Source: Ruegeria meonggei | GTDB taxonomy: Bacteria > Pseudomonadota > Alphaproteobacteria > Rhodobacterales > Rhodobacteraceae | DNA: 64,000 nt | Reading direction: 5' to 3' | Assembly: GCF_900172215.1 (NCBI RefSeq) | Contig: NZ_FWFP01000011.1 | Span: 62,001-126,000, forward strand | Part shown: piece after piece, positions 38,547 through 47,380 of the stretch | How the letters are laid out: every line of letters starts with the position of its first letter | How positions within the stretch are numbered: position 1 is the first letter of the stretch | The notes under the pieces: generated by a model | The model's input: the letters and a program-made list of their open reading frames with translations, nothing else | The model's database searches: none | What the model was told of the DNA's origin: nothing | Translations under genes and position numbers: made by a program

Positions 38547-39581
38547 TCACTGAAATGCCGGCATAACGTCGTCGATAAATCGCGCCAGAGAGGCACGTTT
38601 GCGGTCATTGGTCATGCCGCTATCGACCCAGAATGAAAACTCGTCATAGCCCAGATCCTCATAGCGTTTGATCCTGTCGATCACCTGCTGCGCCGTGCCA
38701 ACCGTCAGATCCTGGCCAAGTTTTTCGTGCGTGAACATCGGATTGGCATCCATTTCGGCCTCGGTGATCGGTTCGATCAGCCCCTGCTGGACCGGGCGTT
38801 TGTTCATGAACCAGGCTCCGAAGTAATTGTAGTACCGCCGCAGGTCTTCGACACCCTGCGCCACATCCTCATCGTCTTTTCCGACGTAAGAGTGGTGCAA
38901 CAGCATGACCTTCGGGCGCGGCCCGGCATAGCTGTCGCAGGCATCGTTGAACCGCGTGATCAGCGTCTCGATCTCCTCCATTCCCTGCCACAAAGGTGTG
39001 ACCTGAATATTGAACCCGTTATGGACTCCGAATTCGTGGCTGTTGGGGTCACGCGCCGCGATCCAGATCGGAGGGCCTCCATCCTGCAACGGTTTTGGCG
39101 CCGAGGTCGTGGCCGGAAAGGAATAGAACTCGCCTTCATGGGCGCAGTCCCCTTGCCATATCTTAGGCAACAGCGGCGTGGATTCTCGCATTTTCTGCCC
39201 GGCTTCCCAGGCGTCCATGCCCGGGGCCAGACGTTCGTATTCAAAGGAATACGCCCCGCGCGCGATACCCAGTTCGATGCGACCTTTGGTGATCTGATCC
39301 GCAGCAGCGGCTTCACCCGCCAATTTGATGGGATGCCAGAACGGGGCCACCACAGTGCCGGTGCCTAACCGCACATTACGTGTGTGATGGGCCAGATCAA
39401 CCAGCGACAGGAACGGGTTGGGCGCGATGGTGAATTCCATCCCGTGATGCTCGCCCGTCCAGACCGCGCGCATCCCGCCCTCGTCAGCCATTTTCACCAG
39501 ACTGACGAATTCGTCGTACAGGACGTCATGGGGCTGTTCCGGGGTCAGACGCTCCATATGGGCAAATAATGAAAACTCCAT
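38547..39581 (-). CDS. Luciferase-like (LLM) flavin-dependent monooxygenase
   Basis: A 344-residue bacterial-luciferase-fold oxidoreductase with FSLFAHMERL at the start, GEHHGMEF, LGTGTVVAPFWHP and IELGIARGAYSFEYERL. These bind reduced FMN supplied by a separate flavin reductase, which is the next gene upstream. Family members attack C-H, C-N or C-S bonds in small molecules (alkanesulfonates, pyrimidines, lactams). The substrate here is unknown. Confidence 0.9.
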   Translation of the reverse strand: MEFSLFAHMERLTPEQPHDVLYDEFVSLVKMADEGGMRAVWTGEHHGMEFTIAPNPFLSLVDLAHHTRNVRLGTGTVVAPFWHPIKLAGEAAAADQITKGRIELGIARGAYSFEYERLAPGMDAWEAGQKMRESTPLLPKIWQGDCAHEGEFYSFPATTSAPKPLQDGGPPIWIAARDPNSHEFGVHNGFNIQVTPLWQGMEEIETLITRFNDACDSYAGPRPKVMLLHHSYVGKDDEDVAQGVEDLRRYYNYFGAWFMNKRPVQQGLIEPITEAEMDANPMFTHEKLGQDLTVGTAQQVIDRIKRYEDLGYDEFSFWVDSGMTNDRKRASLARFIDDVMPAFQ

Positions 39582-39593
39582 CAGACGGCTCCT

Positions 39594-40502
39594 TCAACGA
39601 AAACTGTGGATTTCACCCTGCTTTGCGTCCCCCAGATACAGGGCGAAATCGCCTGTCTGGGCCTCGCGCGCAAAGCGGGTCATCATGTGGTGAATGCCTT
39701 GGTTGGCGTAACTCAGGTTGGGCAGATCATTGATCGGGACCCACGCCGCGTGCTCAGGCGGATCAACCTGATCCGCAGATGCCAAAAAGAACGTATAGTG
39801 CAGCTTGGAGTCAGCATCATTGAAGGCCGAATAGACCTGATTGATCTGTGCCGAGATTCCGCGTTCAGACAGCCCCATCGCCAACCGGTTACGCTGTCCG
39901 CCCGGCTCCGCACCGGCGATCTGGATTGGTGAAAACACGCCTTTTTCGTTGTCCAACAACACTTTGCCACCCGCCTCGATTATGGCACCGCAAACTGTTG
40001 GAACTGTCGCGTCAATCTCACGTTCAAGGCCCAGGCTGAAATACGACCCGCCGACATATCCAAGACCGTCGCCCGGGTTGTGCGTGAACTCTACTACCTT
40101 GCCGATAAGGACTGTGTGGTCCCCCGCTGGAACGGCCTGAACCGTTTCACAGCAGAACTGTGCCACTGCGTCATTGATCAGCGGCAGATCATTGGCGCCG
40201 CTGCGATGGGCAACCTTGGAAAAGCGGTCGCCTTTGAACCCCGCGAACGTGTTCGAGACGTCCTGCTGCCCTTCGGCCAGAATGTTGACCGCAAAGTGAC
40301 TGCACCCCGCGAACAATTCGTAGCTGGACAGGAACTTGCCCGGACAAACCAGCAACAATGGCGGATCAAGCGATACAGACGAAAAAGAATTGGCCGTAAA
40401 TCCAACCGGAGCGCCCGACCGATCCCGTGTGGTCACGACGGTCACACCCGTCATAAAGCTGCCAAAGGCGTCGCGCAGGGCGCGCGGGTCCAGAACCGTC
40501 AT
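39594..40502 (-). CDS. Flavin reductase fused to a degenerate NUDIX-like domain
   Basis: A 302-residue two-domain protein. Residues 1-165 are a HpaC/RutF-type flavin reductase (GSFMTGVTVVT, GFTANSFSSVSLDPPLLLVCPG, GDHTVLIGKV, YFSLG). The rest resembles a NUDIX fold (VCGAIIEAGGKVLLDN, FFLASADQVDPPEHAAWVPI) but lacks the REXXEE catalytic box, which reads GLSERGI. It would supply FMNH2 to the luciferase-like enzyme 12 bp downstream. Start ATG 40502 overlaps the stop of the upstream hydrolase. Confidence 0.86.
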   Translation of the reverse strand: MTVLDPRALRDAFGSFMTGVTVVTTRDRSGAPVGFTANSFSSVSLDPPLLLVCPGKFLSSYELFAGCSHFAVNILAEGQQDVSNTFAGFKGDRFSKVAHRSGANDLPLINDAVAQFCCETVQAVPAGDHTVLIGKVVEFTHNPGDGLGYVGGSYFSLGLEREIDATVPTVCGAIIEAGGKVLLDNEKGVFSPIQIAGAEPGGQRNRLAMGLSERGISAQINQVYSAFNDADSKLHYTFFLASADQVDPPEHAAWVPINDLPNLSYANQGIHHMMTRFAREAQTGDFALYLGDAKQGEIHSFR

Positions 40503-41278
40503 GAAAAACACTCCTGAAGAAAAGCCAGCAGGATGGCATTGACCTCGGCCGCATGGGTCATGGGCATCATGTGGGCGGCATTTGATAGAACCTCGGCCCG
40601 TCCCCGAGGTGCCAGTTCCGCCATCGCACGCGACATTTGCGGGGTTGAGTTCGGCTCATCAGCGCCAGTCATGAACAACGCCGGACATGCAATCCCGGAC
40701 AGTTGCGCTGCGGTTGGTCCGTCGCTTTCGGCAAAAGCGGTATAAGCGGCCTTGTATGCGCGCGGGTCGACATCCCTAAGCCACTGCTCACAAGCATCCC
40801 GCTCTGCCGACACTTTCCCACCAAACCAGCGGTGAAGCGTGACCGACGGGTCATTCACATTCACGCCGTCCAACGCGCGCGCGCGGGCCAGGATGGCATC
40901 CTGCGCTTGTGCAGAGCGTTGAAAAATAGCGTTCAATCCCACCACACCCCTGATCTGAGACTGACCTGTCGCGGCAATCCGCGTCGCCAGCACAGCACCC
41001 ATCGAATGGCCGATTAGAACAGCGGGCTCCTGCAAAAGATCCGCGATGGGCGCGGCGTAGCTGTCCAACCCATCCGGATCAACAAACACAGTTTCGCCGT
41101 GCCCGACCATATCGGGGCACAGAACGCGATAGCCAGCCGACACCAGAGGTCCAATCTGCCCACCCCACGCCTCGGCCCTCAGGCCGACGCCGTGCAACAG
41201 CACAACCAGCGGCCCTAGGCCCTCGTCTATTGCGGCCAGCCCGCCAAACTCAGACCGAGGCCGGGTTTTCCACGTCAT
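40499..41278 (-). CDS. Alpha/beta hydrolase (RutD/3-oxoadipate lactonase-like)
   Basis: A 259-residue soluble hydrolase. The nucleophile is in GHSMGA around residue 99, oxyanion HGVGLRAEAW, acid likely in FMTGADEPN, and histidine AAHMMP. It resembles 3-oxoadipate enol-lactonase and RutD. Its start is overlapped for 29 bases by the DUF1185 gene, and its stop overlaps the flavin reductase start, so the three are translationally coupled. Confidence 0.88.
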   Translation of the reverse strand: MTWKTRPRSEFGGLAAIDEGLGPLVVLLHGVGLRAEAWGGQIGPLVSAGYRVLCPDMVGHGETVFVDPDGLDSYAAPIADLLQEPAVLIGHSMGAVLATRIAATGQSQIRGVVGLNAIFQRSAQAQDAILARARALDGVNVNDPSVTLHRWFGGKVSAERDACEQWLRDVDPRAYKAAYTAFAESDGPTAAQLSGIACPALFMTGADEPNSTPQMSRAMAELAPRGRAEVLSNAAHMMPMTHAAEVNAILLAFLQECFS

Positions 41279-41849
41279 GACCCAGATCCTTCAAATCCTG
41301 ATAGCGATCACCAATTCGATGATGCGGTCGACCCGACGTAGCGCCGCCAAGCACCACAACGACCTCATCAGCACGCGGTGCATCGGGGATGGCAAATTGC
41401 AGCGTCAGGTAATGCGACCGCCGCCCTGCATCGTTCTTGTCCATCAACGGCACCATGATCGGAGCGTTCGCCGCGCCTCGTGTGTTAGTGAACGACAGGT
41501 ACGATTTTGCGCCAACAGCCTGACGGAAGATATTGCCGAAATGCAGCGTGTGGATCAGGCCTGAGGCATGCTCTACTTCACCATCCAACCCTACAACAGC
41601 AGCTTTGCCATAGGCCTCGATGGCATCTCCGCTTCCGGCCAGCGCAATCATCCGGTTGGTCAGAATCTCTCCCAGGACGGGGCCATAGGCCAATATCTCG
41701 GGCCGCAGGTCTTCGACATACCGTCCGGCCCAGGGATTTGACACCACTGCGGCCACTGCAAACATCCGCCACGGGCGGTCTGCTTTACGAAACCCTTCGA
41801 CAAGAACTTCCTCGTCAAAAGTCACGATTTTTCGGATATTCGGTTCCAA
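41250..41849 (-). CDS. DUF1185 (amino acid synthesis family) protein
   Basis: A 199-residue protein of the DUF1185/AA_synth family, whose catalytic function I do not know. Segments include RKIVTFDEEVLVEG at the start, VSNPWAGRYVEDL, GSGDAIEAYGKAA, GAKSYLSFTNTRG and DEVVVVLGGATSGRPHHRIGDRYQD. It heads the six-gene strand run ending at 36161 and is divergent from a LysR gene across 107 bp, making it the likely first gene of a LysR-controlled operon. Confidence 0.88.
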   Translation of the reverse strand: MEPNIRKIVTFDEEVLVEGFRKADRPWRMFAVAAVVSNPWAGRYVEDLRPEILAYGPVLGEILTNRMIALAGSGDAIEAYGKAAVVGLDGEVEHASGLIHTLHFGNIFRQAVGAKSYLSFTNTRGAANAPIMVPLMDKNDAGRRSHYLTLQFAIPDAPRADEVVVVLGGATSGRPHHRIGDRYQDLKDLGHDVENPASV

Positions 41850-41898
41850 AACCTTCCCCCACCTTTGGTCTGACGACTATCTCTGGCGGCGCTACACT

Positions 41899-41929
41899 TT
41901 GACAAACGAAAGAAGTTTGGTCTTAGGTA
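41899..41929. promoter_or_regulatory. Possible LysR site and promoter between DUF1185 and lysR
   Basis: An inverted repeat CAAAC-N7-GTTTG (41903-41919) overlaps a TTGACA (41899-41904). The dyad is the size of a LysR box, and the position between divergent genes fits, but a good -10 is not obvious. Confidence 0.35.
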
Positions 41930-41956
41930 TTAGTGACTCTTATATGTAGGTTACCG

Positions 41957-42802
41957 ATGTCGAAATCCTTACCTCCGCTCACCTGGTTCCGGTCCTTCGA
42001 AGCAGCCGCCCGCAGGCTTAGTTCAACCGCTGCGGCAGAAGAGATCGGGCTGACCCAATCCGCCGTCAGCCAGCAGATCAGATCACTGGAGACGCGGCTG
42101 GGTGTAATGCTGTTTCACCGCCACGCGCGTGGGCTGTCGCTGACCGACGAGGGGCGCAAACTGTTGCCCCAGATCGAGACCGCACTGGAAATGTTGCAAA
42201 CGGCTGCCCTGCCCTATTTGACCGAGGACCGCGCGCGCCACATTACCGTCGCGGCCTCGGTCAGCGTGTTGGAATGGGTGATTTCCCCCGCTTTGCCTCG
42301 GTTTCAGGCGGAACATCCTGACACGTCAATTCGCTTTGTCAGCACGATCTGGCCCGATGAATACGCAGCCTCGCGTGCGGATGTCGAAATTCGCTTTGGG
42401 TCTGAAAAGCAAGTGGGAAAGGATGCTACGCCTTTGCGGCCGAACAGACTGATTGCGTTAAAATCCCCTGCTCTGAAAGGTGACATGCGGGATCTGCCTC
42501 TAATCGAATCCGTAGGCACGTCGGACAATTGGGTGACATGGGCCGATGCGACCGGGCATACTGTCCATACGCCGTCATTTTATGTGGATTCCTACGGGCT
42601 GGCATTACAACTGGCGACAACTGGGAATGGTGTGGCTCTGGTGAATGCTCTGGTTGCGGAACACGCTCTGCAGTCCGGGCAGGTCGTACAGGCGACAGAT
42701 GCCTCTGCCCCGGCCAGCGAAGGGTATTTTCTGGCGGTTCAACGCAACTCGGCTGAGGTCACAGCTTTTGTCGAGTGGTTTTTCGAAACGCTCGAAGCTT
42801 GA
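41957..42802 (+). CDS. LysR-family regulator (GcvA-like)
   Basis: A 281-residue LysR with the HTH FEAAARRLSSTAAAEEIGLTQSAVSQQI and the LPPLTWFRSFEAAAR opening typical of the GcvA group. It is divergent from the DUF1185 operon and lies 84 bp before soxB, so it could control either. A hyphenated palindrome GTCTG-ATT-CAGAC sits right after its stop (42804-42816). Start is ATG 41957. Confidence 0.88.
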   Translation: MSKSLPPLTWFRSFEAAARRLSSTAAAEEIGLTQSAVSQQIRSLETRLGVMLFHRHARGLSLTDEGRKLLPQIETALEMLQTAALPYLTEDRARHITVAASVSVLEWVISPALPRFQAEHPDTSIRFVSTIWPDEYAASRADVEIRFGSEKQVGKDATPLRPNRLIALKSPALKGDMRDLPLIESVGTSDNWVTWADATGHTVHTPSFYVDSYGLALQLATTGNGVALVNALVAEHALQSGQVVQATDASAPASEGYFLAVQRNSAEVTAFVEWFFETLEA

Positions 42803-42886
42803 GGTCTGATTCAGACGTATTGATGTCGCATCTGAGGATATCATGACCTTGGTTTTTAGTGAATTCTGGAAAAAAAGGTCCGATTC

Positions 42887-44137
42887 ATGCGATATTCAGG
42901 ATTCCGAGTCATCAAAGAGGCGCTTACCGGCCACGAAGGTTGGACACCGGCCTGGCGCGATCCAGAACCCAAAGCGCAGTATGACATCGTGGTTATCGGT
43001 GGCGGCGGCCACGGGTTGGCCACGGCGCATTACCTTGCCAAAGTTTACGGTCAGCGCAAAGTAGCGGTGATCGAAAAGGGCTGGATCGGCGGTGGCAATG
43101 TCGGGCGGAACACGACCATCATCCGCTCGAACTATCTGCTGGACGGGAATGAGCCGTTTTATGAGTTCTCCCTGAAACTGTGGGAAGGGCTTGAGCAGGA
43201 CGTGAACTATAACGCCATGGTCAGCCAGCGCGGGATCATCAACCTGATCCATTCCGACGCGCAACGCGATGCGTTTACGCGGCGCGGCAATGCGATGATC
43301 TTGAACGGGGCCGATGCGGAGTTGCTGGACGCCGATCAGGTGCGCAAGGAATACCCCTATCTGAACTTCAACGACGCGCGCTTTCCAATCAAAGGCGGGC
43401 TGGCGCAGCGGCGCGGAGGAACAGTGCGCCACGACGCGGTGGCCTGGGGCTATGCGCGGTCGGCCGACAGTCATGGCGTCGACATCATCCAGAATTGCGA
43501 GGTCACCGGGTTTCGGATCGAGAATGGCAAATGTCTGGGGGTCGAGACCTCAAAAGGGTTCATCGGAGCGGGCAAAGTCGGATGTGCCGTTGCGGGGAAT
43601 TCGGGCCGTGTGATGGGGATGGCTGGAATGCGACTGCCGATCGAAAGCCACGTGCTGCAAGCTTTTGTGTCGGAAGGTCTCAAGCCCTTGTTGCCTGGGG
43701 TCATCACCTTTGGTGCGGGCCATTTCTATGTCAGCCAGTCGGACAAGGGCGGGTTGGTTTTTGGCGGCGATCTGGACGGGTACAATTCCTATGCGCAACG
43801 CGGCAATCTGCCAGTGGTCGAGGATGTCTGCGAGGGCGGCATGGCCCTGATGCCGATGATTGGCCGGGCACGACTGTTACGCATGTGGGGCGGCATCATG
43901 GATATGTCGATGGACGGCTCGCCGATTATCGATCGTACACCGGTCGAGGGGCTCTATTTTAACGGCGGCTGGTGCTATGGCGGGTTCAAGGCCACGCCGG
44001 CCTCGGGCTATTGCTTTGCCCATTTGCTGGCTCGCGACGAACCCCATCCAACCGCTACCGCCTATCGGTTTGACCGGTTCCGCACGGGCCGGATGATCGA
44101 CGAAAAAGGCGTGGGCAACCAGCCCAACCTGCACTGA
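42887..44137 (+). CDS. soxB: Sarcosine oxidase subunit beta
   Basis: A 416-residue FAD subunit of heterotetrameric sarcosine oxidase, which demethylates sarcosine to glycine and passes the methyl to tetrahydrofolate. The dinucleotide loop is IGGGGHGLATAHYL (about 38-51). The histidine of TVRHDAVAW, around residue 180, is the expected covalent flavin anchor. ATG is preceded by AAGG. First of four genes in the usual B-D-A-G order. This soxB is unrelated to the sulfur-oxidation gene of that name. Confidence 0.94.
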   Translation: MRYSGFRVIKEALTGHEGWTPAWRDPEPKAQYDIVVIGGGGHGLATAHYLAKVYGQRKVAVIEKGWIGGGNVGRNTTIIRSNYLLDGNEPFYEFSLKLWEGLEQDVNYNAMVSQRGIINLIHSDAQRDAFTRRGNAMILNGADAELLDADQVRKEYPYLNFNDARFPIKGGLAQRRGGTVRHDAVAWGYARSADSHGVDIIQNCEVTGFRIENGKCLGVETSKGFIGAGKVGCAVAGNSGRVMGMAGMRLPIESHVLQAFVSEGLKPLLPGVITFGAGHFYVSQSDKGGLVFGGDLDGYNSYAQRGNLPVVEDVCEGGMALMPMIGRARLLRMWGGIMDMSMDGSPIIDRTPVEGLYFNGGWCYGGFKATPASGYCFAHLLARDEPHPTATAYRFDRFRTGRMIDEKGVGNQPNLH

Positions 44138-44150
44138 GGGGAGCACGGAC

Positions 44151-44438
44151 ATGATCATCAACCACCCCCTTTTGGGACCGCGCGATGCCTCGGAATTTGC
44201 ATATCTGGGTGATGCATCCCTGATCGACCGCCCCGACTGGCAGGCCGAAAACGCGGCCGAGGCGTTCTATGAATACGCCTACCTGCGTGACAACCCTGTC
44301 GGAGAACACCGAGAGCTTTGGTTTCACGAAGCAGGCGACCGATCCTGGCTGGTCGTCACACGGAATACGATGACGCACGAGATTTCCAAGGTAGAACTGG
44401 CCCGCGACGTGGCCCGCGCCCGGGGGCGATCCAAATGA
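44151..44438 (+). CDS. soxD: Sarcosine oxidase subunit delta, zinc-site-free variant
   Basis: A 95-residue delta subunit. In characterised enzymes this subunit holds a zinc through a CPxCG motif near the N-terminus plus a His and a later Cys. Here the motif position reads HPLLG and the whole protein has no cysteine, although LWFHEAGDRSWLVVTR preserves the histidine. It therefore cannot bind zinc the classical way. The stop overlaps the soxA start (ATGA). Confidence 0.88.
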   Translation: MIINHPLLGPRDASEFAYLGDASLIDRPDWQAENAAEAFYEYAYLRDNPVGEHRELWFHEAGDRSWLVVTRNTMTHEISKVELARDVARARGRSK

Positions 44439-47380
44439 CCCAGACCAACCGGCTGAGCGGCGGCCAGATCGACCGCAACACCACATTGAACTTCCGGTTC
44501 GACAATCGCAGCTATACCGCCCATTCGGGTGACACACTGGCCTCAGCCCTGCTGGCCAATGGTGTGCGAATGATCGGGCGATCGTTCAAGTACCACCGCC
44601 CGCGCGGAGTTCTGACCGCCGGGTCAGAAGAGCCCAACGGCATTGTCGAGCTGCGCACAGGCAACCGCAAGGAACCCAACACGCGCGCCACAACAACCGA
44701 GATGTTCGACGGGCTTGAGGCGCAGTCCCAGAACCGCTGGCCCAGCCTGAAATATGATGCGCTGGCAGTGAACGATCTGTTCTCGAACTTCCTGTCGGCT
44801 GGCTTTTACTACAAGACGTTCATGTGGCCCGCAGCGTTTTGGGAAAAACTGTACGAGCCGATGATCCGCCGCGCCGCCGGTTTGGGTTCGCTCTCGATGG
44901 AGGACGATCCGGACGAATATGACAAGGGCTTCCGCCACTGTGATCTGCTGATCATCGGGTCTGGTCCATCCGGGTTGATGGCCGCGCTCACCGCAGGGCG
45001 CGCTGGCGCGGATGTCATTTTAGCCGACGAGGACTTTGCGCTGGGCGGACGGCTGAACAGCGAAACCTTCACGCTGGGGGATCACAGCGCCAGCGACTGG
45101 GCTGCACAGGCCGTGGCAGAACTTTCCGCTTTGCCCAACGTTCGCCTGATGCCGCGCACCACGGTGATCGGTGCGTTTGATCATGGCGTCTATGGCGCAG
45201 TCGAACGCACGGGCGATCACTTGCCTACCCTTCCTGCGGCCAAACCCCGCCAGATTCTGTGGCGCATCTATACCAAGCGTGCCTTGCTGTGTGCAGGTGC
45301 CACCGAGAGGCCGATTGCCTTTGAAAACAACGACCGACCCGGCATCATGATGGCGGGGGCCTTGCGCAGCTACGCCAATCGCTTTGCCGTCACCGCGTCC
45401 GAGCGTGTGGCGATCTTCACCAACAATGACGACGGGCATCGCACTGCCGCTGACATGCATGCCAAGGGCGTCAAGATCGCTGCAGTTGTTGACGTGCGCG
45501 ACGATGCCCCGACCAGCCACGATTATGAGGTGCTGCGCGGCGCTCAGGTGACTGACACCAAAGGCCGTCACGGTCTGACTTTTGTCGAAGTCGCCCTGGC
45601 TGATGGCACAACCCGCACACTGGACTGCGGAGCGCTGGGCGTGTCCGGTGGTTGGAATCCGAATGTGCATCTGACCTGCCACCAACGGGGCCGTCCGGCC
45701 TGGAACGAAGCACTGGCCGCCTTTGTCCCCGGCCCCGACCTGCCTGTGGGCCTGTCCGTTGCTGGTGCTGCAAACGGTGTTATGTCGACGCATGGGGCGC
45801 TGCAATCCGGTGCCGAAGAGGCCGCGCAGTTGCTGGAGCTGTCCGGCGCCCTGCCCGACCTGCCCAAGGCCGAAGACGCGCCGGTTGCGCAGAAACCGTT
45901 CTGGTGCGTTGAGGGATGCAAACGCGCCTGGCTGGATCAGCAGAACGATGTGACGGTCAAAGACGTCAAACTCAGCTATCAGGAAGGCTTCCGCTCGGTC
46001 GAGCACCTGAAACGCTATACCACCCTTGGCATGGCGACAGATCAGGGCAAGACCTCGAACATGGGTGGTCTTGCGATCATGGCCGAGGTGGCTGGCAAGT
46101 CGATCCCCGAGACCGGGACGACTATCTTTCGTCCACCTTATACACCAGTCCCGATTGGCACTTTTGCGGGCCGGATGAGGGGGCAAGAATTCCACCCTAC
46201 CCGCCTGACGCCCTCGCATTACTGGGCCAAGGAACGCGGCGCGGTGTTTGTCGAGGTTGGCAACTGGCTGCGCGCCCAGTGGTTCCCCCTGCCGGGTGAG
46301 ACGCATTGGCGTGAATCGGTTGACCGCGAAGTGCGTCAGACCCGCGCCTCGGTCGGGGTTTGCGATTGCACGACGCTTGGGAAAATCGACGTACAAGGCA
46401 CCGATGCAGCAGCGTTTCTGAACCGAATTTACGCCAATGGCTTTGCCAAACTGGCGGTGGGTAAGACCCGCTATGGCTTGATGCTGCGCGAGGATGGCAT
46501 TGCGATGGATGACGGAACAGCCGGCCGGCTGGCCGAGGATCATTTTGTCGTCACCACCACCACTGCCAATGCAGCCAACGTCTATCGTCACATGGAATTT
46601 GTTCGCCAATGCCTGTGCCCGGACATGGATGTGCAGCTGATCTCAACCACCGAAGCCTGGGCGCAATATGCGGTGGCTGGTCCGAATGCGCGCAAGTTGT
46701 TGCAAAAGATCGTGGACCCTGAATTCGACATCTCGAACGAAGGCTTCCCGTTCATGGCCTGCGGCAACATCACCGTCTGCGGGGGCCTGCGCGCGCGCCT
46801 GTTCCGTATTTCCTTCTCGGGCGAGCTGGCGTTTGAAATCGCCGTCCCCGCGCGATACGGCGACGCGTTGATGCGGCGGCTGATGACCGAGGGCGAAGAG
46901 TTTGCCGTCGTCCCCTACGGCACCGAAGCGCTGGGCGTGATGCGGATCGAAAAAGGCCATGCCGCAGGCAATGAGCTGAACGGCACCACCACGGCCCTGA
47001 ACCTTGGGATGGGCCGGATGGTGTCCAAGAAAAAGGACAGTATCGGCTCAACCCTGTCCGAGCGAGAGGCCCTGAACGAACCGGATGCGCTGAGGATGGT
47101 TGGTATCAAGCCGGTAGATGCGGATCATAAGATTACCGCTGGCGGGCACCTGATGAACACCGAAGGCCCGGTCGATGCGGCCCATGATCAGGGATACGTC
47201 ACCTCAGCCGCCTATTCGCCCAGCTTGAACAGCAGCATCGGTCTGGGATTTCTGAAAAACGGCGGAAACCGGCTGGGCGAACAGATGCGCCTTGTGTCCC
47301 CTGTGACCGACCTGACTGTCGAGGTCGAAATAGTCTCAGCCCATTTTGTCGACCCAGAGGGAGAACGTGTCCGTGCATGA
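44435..47380 (+). CDS. soxA: Sarcosine oxidase subunit alpha
   Basis: A 981-residue alpha subunit. An N-terminal 2Fe-2S-fold-like region (FRFDNRSYTAHSGDTLASALLANG), an NAD-binding domain with IIGSGPSGLMAAL around residue 170, and a C-terminal aminomethyltransferase (GcvT-like) domain from about 600, with FRISFSGELAFEI, form the standard layout. It channels the methyl group to tetrahydrofolate. Start ATG 44435; upstream in-frame codons lie inside soxD. Confidence 0.94.
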   Translation: MTQTNRLSGGQIDRNTTLNFRFDNRSYTAHSGDTLASALLANGVRMIGRSFKYHRPRGVLTAGSEEPNGIVELRTGNRKEPNTRATTTEMFDGLEAQSQNRWPSLKYDALAVNDLFSNFLSAGFYYKTFMWPAAFWEKLYEPMIRRAAGLGSLSMEDDPDEYDKGFRHCDLLIIGSGPSGLMAALTAGRAGADVILADEDFALGGRLNSETFTLGDHSASDWAAQAVAELSALPNVRLMPRTTVIGAFDHGVYGAVERTGDHLPTLPAAKPRQILWRIYTKRALLCAGATERPIAFENNDRPGIMMAGALRSYANRFAVTASERVAIFTNNDDGHRTAADMHAKGVKIAAVVDVRDDAPTSHDYEVLRGAQVTDTKGRHGLTFVEVALADGTTRTLDCGALGVSGGWNPNVHLTCHQRGRPAWNEALAAFVPGPDLPVGLSVAGAANGVMSTHGALQSGAEEAAQLLELSGALPDLPKAEDAPVAQKPFWCVEGCKRAWLDQQNDVTVKDVKLSYQEGFRSVEHLKRYTTLGMATDQGKTSNMGGLAIMAEVAGKSIPETGTTIFRPPYTPVPIGTFAGRMRGQEFHPTRLTPSHYWAKERGAVFVEVGNWLRAQWFPLPGETHWRESVDREVRQTRASVGVCDCTTLGKIDVQGTDAAAFLNRIYANGFAKLAVGKTRYGLMLREDGIAMDDGTAGRLAEDHFVVTTTTANAANVYRHMEFVRQCLCPDMDVQLISTTEAWAQYAVAGPNARKLLQKIVDPEFDISNEGFPFMACGNITVCGGLRARLFRISFSGELAFEIAVPARYGDALMRRLMTEGEEFAVVPYGTEALGVMRIEKGHAAGNELNGTTTALNLGMGRMVSKKKDSIGSTLSEREALNEPDALRMVGIKPVDADHKITAGGHLMNTEGPVDAAHDQGYVTSAAYSPSLNSSIGLGFLKNGGNRLGEQMRLVSPVTDLTVEVEIVSAHFVDPEGERVRA

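Noticed and set aside
45020..46609. Long reading frame (529 codons) antisense to sarcosine oxidase alpha
   Set aside because: It mirrors a well-conserved gene, has no family motifs and has the composition expected of an antisense frame in GC-rich coding DNA.
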